A stretch of DNA of 64,000 nt. Origin: Hydractinia symbiolongicarpus. Its lineage: Eukaryota; Cnidaria; Hydrozoa; Anthoathecata; Hydractiniidae. Positions within the stretch are counted from its first letter, which is position 1. Each line of letters begins with the position of its first letter. The translations under genes were made by a program, and so were the position numbers. Positions 1 to 11,975 of this stretch are shown one piece after another. The DNA is taken from positions 24,196,501 through 24,260,500 of the forward strand of contig NC_079879.1 of NCBI RefSeq assembly GCF_029227915.1. Reading direction: 5' to 3'. The notes below the pieces were generated by a model. It was not told the DNA's origin, ran no database searches, and saw nothing but the letters and a program-made list of their open reading frames with translations.

Positions 1-141
1 GTATATTCTACGGATTTTTTCCTTTATTGTACTTTCCATGAGTTTTCTAAGGATTATTATTATTTGACTATCTTATCATGTTCTTGAGTCAATACGCCTA
101 CAGCATGTAAGTTTTCAACGTAAAAATTAAGAAACATATTC

Positions 142-451
<310 letters not shown>

Positions 452-589
452 GAACAAAGACCACTTTTTATAAATATTTGAACTTTCACAAAAAATATTT
501 AATCGTTTATCATATAAGAAATATAATTACAAGAAGATTATGCCAACATTTGTATAAAAGAAAAAGATTTTTGTCGGTTAGTAGCTAGG

Positions 590-860
590 GCAGTTACCAA
601 AAGAATATGTAAACGTCATCAATTTTTTTTTATTTTTTAAATGCAAACACTGTAGTAAACATAAGTAAACTCTTGTTAAAGCATATCCGATGGCGATGAT
701 TGTCTGACAAAAATTATTTTCAGGATGAAGGGTTATTCGACGGGAATTCTAATTAGAAGAAGATAGTGAATTCGAATATAACCGTATTAGGTTTCTTTTT
801 TTCACACATCATGTGCCATATTTCCAGATATATATAAAAGGAAAACATAACATATAAGCA
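590..860. repeat. Duplicated gene flank, copy 1
   Basis: This stretch resembles 9178-9370, downstream of the frameshifted cystine-knot gene. Shared pieces include 'atgtaaacg', 'ccgatggcgatgattgtctg' against 'ccgatagcaaagattatctg', and a following gacaaaaattatttt/cc. Its last part (about 785-845: ttaggtttctttttttc, then a TATATAAAAGGAAAAC box) resembles 12215-12270. Copy 1 is therefore continuous, whereas the second copy is split by the insertion at about 9.37-12.2 kb. I infer an old tandem duplication of a gene plus flanks, with the neighbouring gene body lying left of the window. I see no coding remnant at 900-2480. Confidence 0.6.
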
Positions 861-899
861 TCATATTTCTTTACTTTCTGTTGTCAATTTTGACGTGTA

Positions 900-2480
900 T
901 TAGTTTTTCTGCATCGGACTTGATGTTGAATATTTACTAAACATCTATGAGCAGGTAAAAGGGAGTTCCCTATGATTATATTAAAAGTATCTAATAACAA
1001 GTATTTTCTCGACACAGAGAATTGCATTTTTAATAGAACCTATTGCTACCTAGCGCATTTCCAACGTGTCTTAACAATGTGCACTTAATACAAAAAAGCT
1101 TCTTCAAAATTTATTTTCAATTTATAAATATATGGCTCTGCTCTTTTATTTGGTTTCTTTTGGACTTAAGTTGATGAATGGATGGTTAGTTAAATACATA
1201 TCCGTCTTAAATTATCTGCGATAAAGTCAAAGAAGCACTGATTGTGGAAATTGGAGTTCTATTTTAACATACAGGCAAATTTTTTACCCTATTCGTTAGA
1301 AATCATTGCCAAAATATTTTACCCGACAATGAACACGCATTTCTCACCGTCAAATTTTCTTGAGCCAAAAGACGAGAAGGATATTAGAAACTTACCAATC
1401 GCAAATAATATTTTGATAGCCAAACAATGAGCTAAGTCAAAACCAAATCGTTTGCACAAATGACCTGGTACAACTTAAAAAAGCCTTTAAACTTAAAATT
1501 AAATACACCACGTTACGAAAGCAAGAAAAAAATGTATATTACATATTGAATGAATTGATCATTCAAGTTTAAAATTTCATTAATTCCATTGAAGCCTAGA
1601 CGACTTTTAACACGACTTTTAACACTGCCTATGTATAGACTATTACATAACAGCATTTTTTAGTTTCCATTGTCAATTCAATACAGATTTGATAATTAAG
1701 AAGCGCGCAGGCAAATCTTCGAATGCAATATTGTGTAAATAGTCTATTGATACAGTGTTGCAGAATTTTTGCTTAAAGTAGATAAGTAAGGGATACAAGG
1801 GAAGAAGCAGTCTATTTTTTATTCTTCAAAAACTGAAATCAACGTTTCTTCTCTGCTGGTGATATGTGACAATATGATGTCAAATCAATTTCAACATTCT
1901 GCTTAGATCGTCATTATGACTTTACGGAAGTGCTGTAACAGTTGTAAAAGACAAACAAACTAATCCAAATATATTATGTTTAATGCTATATACTATGTAT
2001 AGCAACTGGGGAATTTTAATCGTCAGAAAACTAAACAAATAAATAATAAACAATTAATAATGTATCATACTTAAATTCAACGTAGATGAATTTTAAGTTA
2101 TGTTATTTTAAAACCTTCTCTGCCTTGCATTATATTTTGTAGAACCTTGTTGCTATAAAAAGTTCCAGATAATTTAAGTTCTTTTGTTGCACATAAATTT
2201 TGTTGGTTCCAATAACGTGAAAATAAAAAGTCTTGTAAAATTTAGCATATGACTTTATATTATTAAAAGATGAGAAAAATTCGGGGAAGAAAAAGATGCG
2301 AAAACAAACGTTACGTTAAAGCGAATAAACGTTTAAAACGTACCTTTTCATACCACTATGTTGACGCAATAACGTTAAGACGGAAGTAGGCTTTACGTTG
2401 CGACTACTGAAGGGTTTACTAATTAGAAAAGTTTTCCCCTGATTTCAACATCTGACTCCTGAATTTCTTAGAACCATCGC
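900..2480. other. No gene recognised
   Basis: AT-rich sequence with only short chance open frames (the longest, at 1242-1430, has no recognisable domain). No repeat family could be assigned here. Confidence 0.5.
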
Positions 2481-2490
2481 TTAAAAAACT

Positions 2491-2578
2491 ATATAAATGA
2501 ATCCGAGCCGCAGATTCATTGCATATTCTAAAATCAAGAACATAACTACAACAACATGAACTGCAAATCTTAGAAGAG
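2491..2578 (+). promoter_or_regulatory. Candidate TATA box and untranslated first exon of the 8.68 kb gene
   Basis: A TATAAA box (2492-2497) is followed about 30 bases later by a stretch ending in 'tagaagag|gtgaat', a plausible splice donor at 2579. The matching acceptor would be 'actttgtag' at about 8668-8676, a few bases before the ATG at 8682. The putative leader carries a five-codon upstream open frame (ATG at 2555). If correct, the whole 6 kb transposon nest sits inside one 5'-UTR intron. This is inference from splice and TATA signals only; there is no transcript evidence. Confidence 0.4.
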
Positions 2579-2809
2579 GTGAATAATATTTAGTTTAATA
2601 TTTTGTAAAAGTATTTAAATGCATCTTTCTAGATTCATTAAGTACACTGATAAATTTAGAAGAGTCAAATAAAACCTTAAATGCAATCATTAGGGAGTTA
2701 AATTGAGACGCAAGAAGGAGTCAACCCGCAATGACTCCATTTCGAAGTGCTCATTTGACTCCTTTAGGGTTTCATTCTTTGCTTGACTCCTTGAAAGGAG
2801 TCATTATTG

Positions 2810-2880
2810 CGTTCATTGTTTGTTGTGCGTTCAATGATTGTTGTCCGTTCAATGATTGTTGTGCGTTCAATGATTGTTAT
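2810..2880. repeat. Short tandem repeat, about 20-base unit
   Basis: About three and a half copies of a unit resembling gttcaatgattgttgtgc, within the left arm of the composite TIR element. The first unit diverges (gttcattgtttgttgtgc). It resembles 'gcgttcattgcgca', seen inverted in the right arm near 8341-8354. Confidence 0.75.
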
Positions 2881-3063
2881 GTAGTGTGCTCACGTGATTC
2901 CTCAAAATGTTTCATCGGGAATATCGCATTGGAAATTATAAGAATGCGCCTTTTAATACTTGGGAAACTGGTTTACACGAGATGTCTGCAATTCCTTCTC
3001 GAGTCTGATATGAAAAAAAGTATACATGCCAGGGTCAAATAAAGGAAAATTTAAGAAACATTT

Positions 3064-3288
3064 TGTTATATTATGTTTTTTATTGAGATAAACTAGCTAT
3101 CTATAAGCCCTGCCTACAGCTGCTAAGCTAGGATTGTTTATCCACCTGTACATAGCTTTATAACCCTATATAGCGATTAGACCTGTACATAGTTTTTACT
3201 CGTGTTATTGTTATCAAAGATGGCTGACTCAACCTGAAAAGCTCTACTTGTTCACTCTCTTTACATCCACTCATATCTGCATATAACA
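3064..3288 (+). mobile_element. Gypsy-type 5' LTR with primer-binding site
   Basis: A 225-base stretch opens with TGTTAT and closes with ATAACA, the short inverted ends typical of LTRs. It is followed directly by TGGTGTCAGAA (3289-3299), a primer-binding-site sequence familiar from Mag/SURL-type metavirid retrotransposons. The gag and protease remnant that follows supports this. No matching 3' LTR was found to the right, so the element is truncated or interrupted by the pogo insertion. Confidence 0.65.
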
Positions 3289-3359
3289 TGGTGTCAGAAT
3301 ATTGAGTTTGTTACACAAGAACCTTAACTCGCAATATTTCACAATACTCACATTAATTT

Positions 3360-4425
3360 AATGATAATGGATTGTCTCAAGGCTCCAAAGGCACTAAACG
3401 TGGACATTCAAAAAACCTTGACAAACTCTGGAAATCATGGAAACAGGCATTTCAAATCTTCCTCCAAGCCACCGGATCTGTTGATAAGCCAGATATTGTC
3501 AAATGATCAATCCTTCTTCACTGCATAGGTAAGCAATGCAAAGAAATTTACGATATCTTTGAATTCCATGAAGGAGATAAAATGAAATTGAACATTATTC
3601 TCCAGAAATTTGATGATCACTTTAAACCGAGAAAAAAATTGACTTTTATGAGATTTACATTCTTCACTGTTCGTCAGGAAGACTGATACTACACTAGATT
3701 ATGTAAATTGAGCGAAGACTGTGTGAACTCAATCAACTCCGGGATTCTCTTATCAAAACATGATCATTATCGGTTTAACAGGCAAAGATTTAAAAAACGC
3801 CTACTCTGAGAAAACGACATCACATTCGAAAAAGTACTATCCAACTGCAGAGTTAGTGAGGTCTCAAAGTTGCAAACTAAGTCTATTCTCACAAAAAACC
3901 TGACTCAACTCCATCGTCATCAACTGCTAATTCTGATATCAAGCAGATGATCCATCATCAAAGAAGCAAAGAAATGATGAAATGCAAATTCTGTGCTGGA
4001 AGTCATCCTTGTAGTTATGCCCAGCATACGGCAAAATATGCAATACCTGTGAAAGTAAAGGACACTTTTCTAAATAATGTCGAAAATCTAATCAAAACTT
4101 ATCTCCACGTAATAATAAACCAAAGAGATACTCACAACGTCCTTCAAAACCAGTTGGCTCAGTTGAACAAGAACATCAATCTAATTCACACTCAGACAAT
4201 TCAGCCAATGAATTCTTTCTGAGATCAATCGAACTTGAACCAACCTCCGAAAGCGAACGACATCAACGAAATATCCGATCCAACTGCATCAGACCATCCA
4301 GACTGGCTAATCGATCTCTCAACCAATGATATAATGGTTACGTATAAAATAGACACTGGTGCTCGTGTAAACGTTCTATCGATCTCTGTCTTTCAACGTC
4401 TCAGCAAAAAAGCAATGAGTATGAC
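3360..4425 (+). pseudogene. Gypsy (Mag/SURL-like) gag and aspartic protease remnant
   Basis: A decayed retrotransposon polyprotein. Translation in shifting frames gives a gag-like stretch (about 3400-3690, with WKSWKQAF and a later FDDHFKPR motif), then a degraded zinc-knuckle region (3970-4080; CKFC, then GSHP, with later cysteines lost). A retropepsin start follows (4340-4410) with the DTGA active-site motif followed by NVLSISVFQRL. At least two frame breaks and several stops lie between these parts. Reverse transcriptase and integrase are absent because a pogo-type element interrupts at about 4432. Not functional. Confidence 0.75.
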
Positions 4426-4794
4426 ATCCTACTTCGGGGGTAAAAAAGAACAAAACTTTGAAATTTCAGTTTGCATATATTCTGACTTTTTTTGTTGCCA
4501 AAAGTAAGAATAAGGATAGGGGAACAATACCAAAAAAGGTTGATCAAATTACTTTTAGAAAAGCATAAAATGTTTTGAAAATTGTGATGTTTTTTTTTAA
4601 ACCAAGAATGGGGTAAAAAAGAATAATTAAAAGTTAAAAAAAATACATTTTTTTTTACCCCCAACTGTATATTTTTTTTTACCCCAATGTACATAAAGTA
4701 CATTTTCCAGAAGTTAACACACAACATAAAGTTAGAACAAAAGATTAGATATATATATGTATGAAGATAGTTGTTGAAAATGCGAAATGCACAT

Positions 4795-4905
4795 AAGAAA
4801 TGATACTAAAATGTAGCTCAGTAATATATCCAAGTAGAAAAATGCATGCATATTTGAATTAAGTTTGAAGAATGTTCAGGTTCGATTCCTGTATCAAGCA
4901 ATATT
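4795..4905 (+). repeat. tRNA-like (SINE or tRNA pseudogene) fragment
   Basis: Contains an A-box-like tgtagctcagt and, about 60 bases on, a perfect B-box-like ggttcgattcc with pairing arms (cagg/cctg). The rest of a tRNA cloverleaf is not evident. Probably a tRNA-derived repeat head. Confidence 0.4.
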
Positions 4906-5118
4906 CACAATATATATAGTTTAGTAAATGTAAATGGCACCCATAGCTTGATAGCCAGCAAGTCGTCATCTCAGGTAATGCACAAATCAGACGTTAATTC
5001 AAATTAATCATATATTACTGAAGTTTTGACTTTGATACCATTTCTGCAACAAATACAAACTTATCTTAACAAAAGAACTAATAATATCAAGAGTGTATAT
5101 ATACTGTTAACTTCATCA

Positions 5119-7499
5119 CTTCCTTCTCAATTTCAAAGGTCATGTGCGCCTTTTTACGACTCGCATCTGTAAGATTTAGGATACAAGAACCAGCAAAACA
5201 AAGTTTTGCATCAACTATTCCTATGTCTTCTTTCGTCGGCCAATCCTATTTTAAGTTAGAAGGGTCACTTGAATTTTCTACTTTCTTGAGAAACTGCATT
5301 TCCACCTGATCAGCACTTGCCCCAGTAATAGGTTCTAGGCTTTGTCCAGAATACAGCGAAGAATTTCCCAATGTTGTGATCATCTAAATGATCAAGGGTA
5401 GAGGTAGTGTTTTCTTGGCCTTGGTGATCGGTGTTTTCTTGGCCTTGGTGATCAGCGGTTTCTTTTTTATCATTGGCTTCATTAATAACTCCTTGGTTTT
5501 CATTGTCTGACTCTCCTGGGATATCTACATCTTCACCACTTCCTCCTTCTTCTGATTCAGTGTCATCACGTACCATTCCCTTAAGCATTTTTCGGAAATC
5601 ATGGCCACTGTTTTTATATTGTTTATTTTTCTTGGCTCGGCTCTTAGCCTTCTTTGCCTTTGCTTTTTGTTGTTTTGTTTTTTCTTTCAATCTCTTCTTT
5701 TCTTTTTTTGCATTTTCCTCGTCTTCTTTTGCTTTCTTTTTGGCTGCAATTTTTGCTCGATACTCAGGACTTGTCAATACTGCTCCATTCATTGAATTTT
5801 TTTGTCTCTTTGAGGCATCTTTTCCACTTGACGTCGGTGTTGTTATTGATGACATTCTTATTTTATAAACCTTTCAAGACTGTTCGTCTCTTATGGGCCA
5901 AGTGTAATTGCATACATATAACCTGGAGGTGCATTACGCTCTAATAGCTTCAAGATCTCCTCTGGTTTCATTAATTGGTTGGATTGTGGTGTACTGCAGG
6001 AAGCCATCTGATCATCAAAACTTGAATTGACACTTTCCTCATCAATGGAATCTTGAAATGAACGCACAGAGAAGGGTAACTTCTTTGGTGACTTATTGCG
6101 TTTTGATTTGCAATTTGACACGGACACCTGTACTGATTCGTTAAAAGAGCTATCTGCTTGTGAACTGTTTAGGTTGAATGTTATGTTTGATTCTTTGGCT
6201 TAATTGATTAAGATGGGAGATCCATCCTCGTCAACCGGTGATCCTTCTTCTCTCCAATTCATGTAAGAGTTTAGTTTCACTTTGTCTAGGCGAGAAACCC
6301 TGTACTTTGTTTCATCTACTGGAAAAATTCCAGTGGTGTTGAAAGCAGAAATGATATTTTCTTTTGTCAAGCCTTTTTTCCAAATGCTTCCAATTAGATT
6401 ACAAAAGACAGGTTTTTGAAGCTTTTGGCGTCCACCAGTTCTATGCACAAACTCTGTAAGGAACTGCTCATAGTGAACCTTTAAGGGATTGAAACAGCCA
6501 ACATCTAGTGGCTGCAACACATCTGTACAATGTGCTGGCAACTTTATTAAGGATATGTTTTGCTCTATTGCAAAATCAGTTGTGGCAGTTGACAAATGAG
6601 TAATATGACCATCAAGTGTCACCAATAGTGGTCTTGCTACTACTGACTCAGGAAATTTTCTGAACCAATGATCAAATATCTTTGTGGTCATCCAACCACA
6701 GTCACTTACACTAAAGTAAGTGTTTTCTAGGGCATCTGCTCCTATGTATACCATGTCGATTGAAGATTCTTTCCCCTAAAAATAATGAGGGGGTCCAGTG
6801 AAGTACCCTCAGCACAGCACACAACCAAGACTGTTGTATTTTCCCTGTTTGAGCCATTTGTAACTTGAATACATTTCTTGCCAATCTCACCCACATATTT
6901 ACATTTTGAGGTGTCTGTTGGAAACCCTGATTCGTCACAGTTGTAAACACACTTGGGTTTATCCTTTATTCCAAGACGCTCAACTTCATTGTTCAGTGTT
7001 TCAAAAAATCGGTATATGACAAAAGGATCAGAGGCTACATTCTTCCGGGCTAATTGTATCTGCCCTCCCTTCTTAAGGCTCAACTTATGGCGCTTCAAAA
7101 ATGACCTTGTCTAGTCATGACCTGGCATATTATCCTTAAAACGTGTCTTTAAGTTTTTCATAACAACAAAGTCTTGGATTATTTGTCTGATCTCTATGAG
7201 TGTTGGACAGAAATAATACAATAATAGTATTCATTTGTAGATTGTATGACACTCTCATAAAAGCACAGAAATTAACTGAAAGAAAACTGATGTATATACC
7301 TAATTCTGACATCTTTTTGATGCATTCAGCTAGATGGTTTTCATCCTCTGCAGAAAGGTCATTCTTGCGACCTTGTTTCTTTCTATTGAAATGACCTTTT
7401 GCTTCCAAAACTCTTTTTCTTAACATCGAAATTGAAATGTGATACTTCTTAGCCGTTTTATACACCGTCGCCCCGTTCTTAACTTCATCTACAGCAGTG
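5119..7499 (-). pseudogene. pogo/Tigger transposase, inactivated
   Basis: Read from high to low coordinates. An N-terminal helix-turn-helix (about 7499-7400, KTAKKYHISISMLRKRV) is followed by a likely intron starting with a donor after MSELG. A segment with FLKRHKLSL then leads into the DDE catalytic core: first Asp in YNCDESGF (about 6915-6945), second in TLDGHITH (about 6590-6640), third in LQPLDVGCF (about 6490-6520). A long Lys/Glu-rich tail follows, with a doubled DHQGQENT motif and a C-terminal FAVFWTKPRTYYWGK segment running to about 5120. All three catalytic Asp survive. A TAG where the family has Trp (about 7113), a frameshift near 6745-6755, further frame breaks near 6190 and 5300 and a stop at about 5245 kill it. 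The domain order is the one known for cnidarian Tigger-like proteins. Confidence 0.8.
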
Positions 7500-7809
7500 T
7501 TAATATGATACTTTTATTATGACAGCATTAACAAAACTTTAACCCAAGTCTACCAAAAAATTGAAATAAAAAGTTAATGCATGTGGTTTGAAAGTTGTTT
7601 GTCATAATTTTTCAAACATCCAAAGTTAAATAATCATAAATTAAAAACTATTAACCTTGAAAACTTAATACTTGGCCAAAATATGCTTCAGATATTCCTA
7701 TAAATGAAAAATCAGCCAAAACTAAAAATTCACCATTATTCCCTAGGTAGCAGCCATTCTTTTTTTTTTACCCTGATTTTGTTGATGTTTTTTTTACCCC
7801 CACTGACTA

Positions 7810-8340
7810 TACCACACAAAAACCTGCTTGAAAAGTTTCACTCTGAAATTATTCTTAAATTAATGTATACAAAAACGTTGCATAGTCCTATTTTTATCTT
7901 TAATATATTATAAAAAAATATTTACACCTGTGAAGAACATATCAATTTTCTATGTGCTCATGCAAGTTTTTGATATCTTAAGAACTGCTCTAGATTTTTA
8001 ATAGTGGGGAGATTCCTCTATATGCTACTTTTCAAAAAATTCACAGGAAAGAAGAAAAAATTATTTATGTAGCATATTTTTAAGATTGTAGTAACTGTTT
8101 TACTTATGTGTTTAGTATTTTTATTTGTATATGTATATTATAAATTCCCGAAAAACATTTCTAAAAATTGTCACCCAAAGACGTCCTTCCTCAAATCTTC
8201 AGAGTGTTGGCTTTGTAATTGAAATTTGCTTGTGCAAATTTAGGTTTTCTGAGTTAGTGTTATTATTTTTTGTTCCCAATATTTTTAGCCTGAATTAACA
8301 AGGCAATAAAAACTCCAATGATATATCTGATGTTTTTTTC
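7810..8340. other. No gene recognised
   Basis: AT-rich interior of the composite element to the right of the pogo insertion. The rest of the Gypsy element was sought here and not found. Confidence 0.4.
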
Positions 8341-8681
8341 TGCGCAATGAACGCCTAACGGGAACTATTATTACTCATTGAAACCCTTTACGGACTCATT
8401 GACGGGGTGTCTGTGGGGAGCACATAAAAAGAGTCATAGAAAAATTAACTCCTGTAAAGGAATCATTTTGAATATGTCGAAATGAGTAACAAGAAGGAGT
8501 CATTAATCATGACGACTTAAAAGGAGTCATTTGAGCACTTATTTTGACTCACTTAATGTTCTCTTAATGACTCCCTAAAGGAGGTCCCCACAGGCACCGT
8601 AAAAAGAAACAGTTATTAAGTTTGATTTGACTCTTCTAAATTTATCAGTGTATATTGAAACTCAATTACTTTGTAGATAAA

Positions 8682-9169
8682 ATGGTGCAAAGAAAGATAG
8701 TAATTCTCGCATTAGTTTGCGTTTGTACACATACGTTATTTTCTGCTCCTGTCAACAACGCATCATCTCCAATTCTGAAGTTAATGGAAAGATGAATAAT
8801 TCCAGCAGCATTCGCTTGAGTTCTGAACCTTCTTTTCACAAGACCTTTCTTTACAGTGAAAATACAGGTCCATGCCCATCTGTAGCTAATATTATCAAAT
8901 TATTATTATATATTATCAAAATTGTATTCGATCAAAATGACGCTTCAAAAATTATTGGTTACCTACCTGCGTCTAATGTTCGAATTGAAGAATGCAAAGG
9001 AGAGATTGAAGGCACGTCATGCCGTAATAGTACTGCAACACAGTGCGAAACAGGATTTGTCACGAAAAAGTTTGCAATGATGAGATTTCGAAATGGTGTT
9101 TCGCAGACAAACGAAACGATTAACAATTATGACGCTCGAATATATTGTAAATGTCGTTCGACTTCTTGA
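8682..9169 (+). pseudogene. Secreted cystine-knot (Spaetzle/NGF-like) gene, frameshifted
   Basis: The ATG at 8682 opens a clear signal peptide (MVQRKIVILALVC, then a cleavage-like FSAPVNN) but meets TGA at 8793. The next frame runs on to a TGA ending at 9169 and carries the mature-like domain: CPS (about 8872), LYIIKIVFD, SKIIGYLPAS, then Cys residues in EEC, TSC, TQC and a terminal YCKC. It aligns along its length with the intact paralogue at 12782: CPS, V/LFD, SKI-G-PA, three inner Cys and the final YCKC. One frame change between about 8700 and 8793 separates the signal peptide from the knot. This is either a real inactivation, a sequencing or assembly error, or an undetected tiny splice. 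The knot itself has no stop, which suggests recent damage or error. Confidence 0.6.
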
Positions 9170-9177
9170 GCTTTAAG

Positions 9178-9370
9178 AGAATGTTCCCAACATAAAAAAT
9201 ATGTAAACGCCATCACATTTATACGCAAAAACAGTAAACGACATAGGTAAACCCTTGTTAAAATTTATCCGATAGCAAAGATTATCTGACAAAAATTATT
9301 TCCAGGGTGAAGAATTCCTTGACGGAAAGTCTAATTGAAAAGAGAAAGTTTAGTTTCTGTAACACTGTTA
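9178..9370. repeat. Duplicated gene flank, copy 2
   Basis: Homologous to 590-780. It continues the similarity from atgtaaacgccatcac through tccgatagcaaagattatctg to about tgttaggtattt, where an insertion begins. The similarity resumes near 12212 with attaggtttctttttttc. Confidence 0.6.
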
Positions 9371-9435
9371 GGTATTTCACGCGTTGTCCGGAACAAAATA
9401 ATTAAAATGGTAGCTTCAAGTGTAAACAGCTGCAA

Positions 9436-9570
9436 CTAGTTGACTTCCCGCTTATTACAAGCTCGTGAGCTTGTATTAAAACGCAAATGTGTCCTACAAG
9501 AATGGAAATTTTTGCCTCTCTGAGCACCGACACGGGAGTTGTCGTGTGTTCGAATCTCATCTTGGTAACT
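9436..9570 (+). repeat. tRNA-derived SINE-like fragment
   Basis: A B-box-like gtgttcgaatctc follows a tRNA-like arm (gcctctctgagcaccgacac). A pyrimidine-rich run lies just after it (9574-9602). No complete cloverleaf can be folded by eye. Confidence 0.4.
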
Positions 9571-10449
9571 ATTTTTACTTTTTTTTTCTTTTTTCTTTTT
9601 TAAAAAGATAAGACAAGTGTTCAAAACACTTGTTTAACTAACTAGTAAATAAAGGTGTTTCCACCAAACTTTTTAAAAGTGAATGTAGGCAGAATTAACT
9701 GAATTAATGAATTTCGCAAATTTTGGGGTTTGTGGGTTTGTGGTCTTTCTTCTTCCTGTCAGTCGGTTCACCCAAGACGGACCCATCGAAAATTAAAAGT
9801 TCGAGGAATTTTCCGTTCAGGAAGGTCTCACAAATCAATTTTGAAAAATAAGTGTGTAACAAATATTATTGCGTATCTGAATAGTAAAATATGTCGTGTC
9901 TAACTTCGTAACAAAAATCCCAATTTGATAGACAGCTTTTTGTAAACTTTATTCGCGAGGTTGTTTGCGTATATCATACGTCTTGTTTGTAAATTAAAAG
10001 GCAACTATAAGTAGGTTAGACCCACTACGTATACCCCATGTGACATATTTCGATTCAACATGAATCATCATTAGCTAAAATAAAATAAAAACGGATTAAA
10101 ATCTATCTTAAAAATATGAACACTATTCACATCAACTATTCACACTCTAAAGTCGACTAAAAAGAGTTTAATAATAAGTTTGATAATAAAAATATGTTTT
10201 TACCGAATAGATAAATGCAGAAGTGGTCAAATGGTATTGTTGAAATAAATTCAAGGGAAGTAAAGGTCAGCAACAAAAGGCAGTGCGAATGTTGCGAAGC
10301 AGGAAAAACAACAAAAGATAACAAGAAAATTTATGTTTAGGGAATGATTAAAAAATCCTAAGGTACTCAAATAAGATCACAAAAAGGGTCTACCCCTATA
10401 GATGCCTTAGCTGAAATTAAACCTAAGTCTGCTAGTATGAAGCTGTAGG

Positions 10450-11090
10450 ACTGTAAATTAAAAATTATTCCTGTTGATACTGGTGGATCATGTTTCAAAA
10501 GAAAAGTAACCTAAAATAATTACAGACTTACAAAATAAACTCAAAAATAAAATATCAGTTCATATTCAAAACATTCTTATTACCTTAGATGTGGGAAGAG
10601 CTTCCTTGGTTGGAACCATGCTAAACTATAAATACCATTGAACATAACAAATTCATTTTTTTTCAAAAAGTAATTGACATTGAGCCACAGAAATCAGAAA
10701 GAATCCAAAAAGCAATAAATGAACAATATATCAATGGCTTGCCAGAAGAAAAGCACAAACAGTGAAATAAGTAAAATAACAAAAATACAAAGACCTTTTA
10801 AATATTACTTTTTATGATAAAACTGGTAGTCAAATTAAAAGTAAAGCACCAATAATCGATATAGGTTTGTGCTGTTTGGCAGCACCTAAACCGCATGGTC
10901 ATAACTACCATCATGTGATCCAGCACATAAAAGATTCGTTAGAATATTTAGGACTGTACCATCCTGAAACTGCCACTTTAATTTATTTTTCATGTAAAGC
11001 AAAACAATAACTGATGGAAATTGTTGTTCAGATAATACATTGTATTTATGATGATGTGCAAATATTAGAATGGATTTACGTATATGTCTT
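10450..11090 (+). pseudogene. Unidentified coding relic
   Basis: Broken plus-strand frames read like degraded protein. One (about 10450-10490) contains VDTGGSCF, vaguely protease-like. A longer stretch (about 10795-11090) contains APIIDIGLCC, KPHGHNYHHV and EYLGLYHPETATLIYFSC. A TAA interrupts it near 11008. I do not recognise the family. The His-rich stretch and even codon composition suggest former coding, probably from a mobile element. Confidence 0.35.
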
Positions 11091-11094
11091 AGAA

Positions 11095-11975
11095 CTACAA
11101 CAATTTGAAGAACGCGATTGTTACAAAAATTAGTTTTAAAATAATTTGGCTAAAAGCGTTAATAAGAAAATCACTCATCCAATAAAAATTATTTGGACTG
11201 TCGCTGTAGGGTTCCCAATCATAAATCCCATTGTTCCATGGTGGAAGTCTTGACGACATATCGTTAATATCAGTAAAAGTTATGTGGCAGTATCTATCGT
11301 TTTTTACCACCACAGTTGGGGTAAGGAATTAAGTGAATACAAGGTAGGGAGCATTGTAGTATAATATCAAACTGTTCTAATGTCAAACCACATAGGTATT
11401 GAAAGGTATTTGGCTGTTTCAGTAAATTGGTGTAAGTAAATTCTCTTTTCTCCATTTCAGATAATTCTTGGTAAGAATGATTTAATCTAATGTTTATGAT
11501 AGAGTTCATTTTTTTAACTTGCATATTTCTTTTTTAGCTTAAATAGTTTCATTTTCTAGTTTTGAAATTTTAGAATTAGTCTCTTTGAGGTCTTTTAATA
11601 GCTGATATTGTTTCAGGTTAGCAAGTTCCAATTTACGACTATACTGTTTTTTAGATGGTGTTCGATTTTCAGTCCTTCTTGTGTTATTGTTCTTTATTGG
11701 TGGTGTTCTACTTGATTTAGGTATTGTTGAATTTAAGACAGTTGCTATTTCATATTTTTGTTTAGAATTTTTGTATCGATTTTTAATTTGCTGATAAGAA
11801 TTTTTATAAGAAGATAGCAACTCCTTTACATTGATAAATTGTAACTAAATTTTTCTCTGGAACTGCAGCGTCTGGTAAATGAGAGGATGCCATTCGTTTT
11901 CTAAAACTCCCACGAGAAGCACATATATGTCCTTTCGTAAGATTTATACCACATCTCTTTCAAATTTGTTTGTAC
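11095..11975 (-). pseudogene. DDE_4-type transposase relic (THAP/Harbinger-like)
   Basis: Read from high to low coordinates. A Cys/His segment (about 11970-11870: CGINL, GHICASRGSFRKRMASSH) comes first. A Lys/Gln-rich coiled-coil-like stretch with KLELANLKQYQLLKDLKE follows (11820-11540). The conserved lead-in of DDE_4 proteins is next (FQYLCGLTLEQFDIIL, then IHLIPYP; about 11410-11320), and then a frame-shifted remnant with CHITFTDINDMSSRLPPW. The catalytic Asp/Glu residues are not visible, so the core is lost or displaced. The family call rests on the resemblance of the FxxLxGLxxExFD lead-in and is moderate. Confidence 0.45.

Larger units (their letters stand above)
4432..7804 (-). mobile_element. 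pogo/Tigger-like DNA transposon
   Basis: The ends carry inverted GGGGGTAAAAAA motifs (4436-4447 and about 7792-7803), with a second inner pair near 4611 and 7768. Between them lies a minus-strand pogo-type transposase relic. A clean TA target duplication could not be confirmed, because the bases outside the G-run differ (cttc against cagt). The exact termini are therefore uncertain. It interrupts the Gypsy remnant just after the protease motif. Confidence 0.6.
2645..8650. mobile_element. Composite TIR element, TA-flanked, about 6 kb
   Basis: The left end (2643-2670) and right end (8625-8652) are perfect inverted copies over 28 bases, each starting TA-CACTGATAAATTTAG. The TA on both sides fits the TA target duplication of Tc1/mariner-type or pogo-type elements. 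Inside both ends are many gagtcat/atgactcc motifs in inverted order, and the left arm also has a 20-base tandem repeat (2819-2878). The interior holds unrelated elements (a Gypsy remnant and a pogo transposon), so the body is nested. The element's own transposase, if any, is not visible. Confidence 0.7.

Noticed and set aside
5473-5944. Phe/Leu-rich plus-strand frames
   Set aside because: Antisense shadow of the Lys-rich tail of the pogo transposase.
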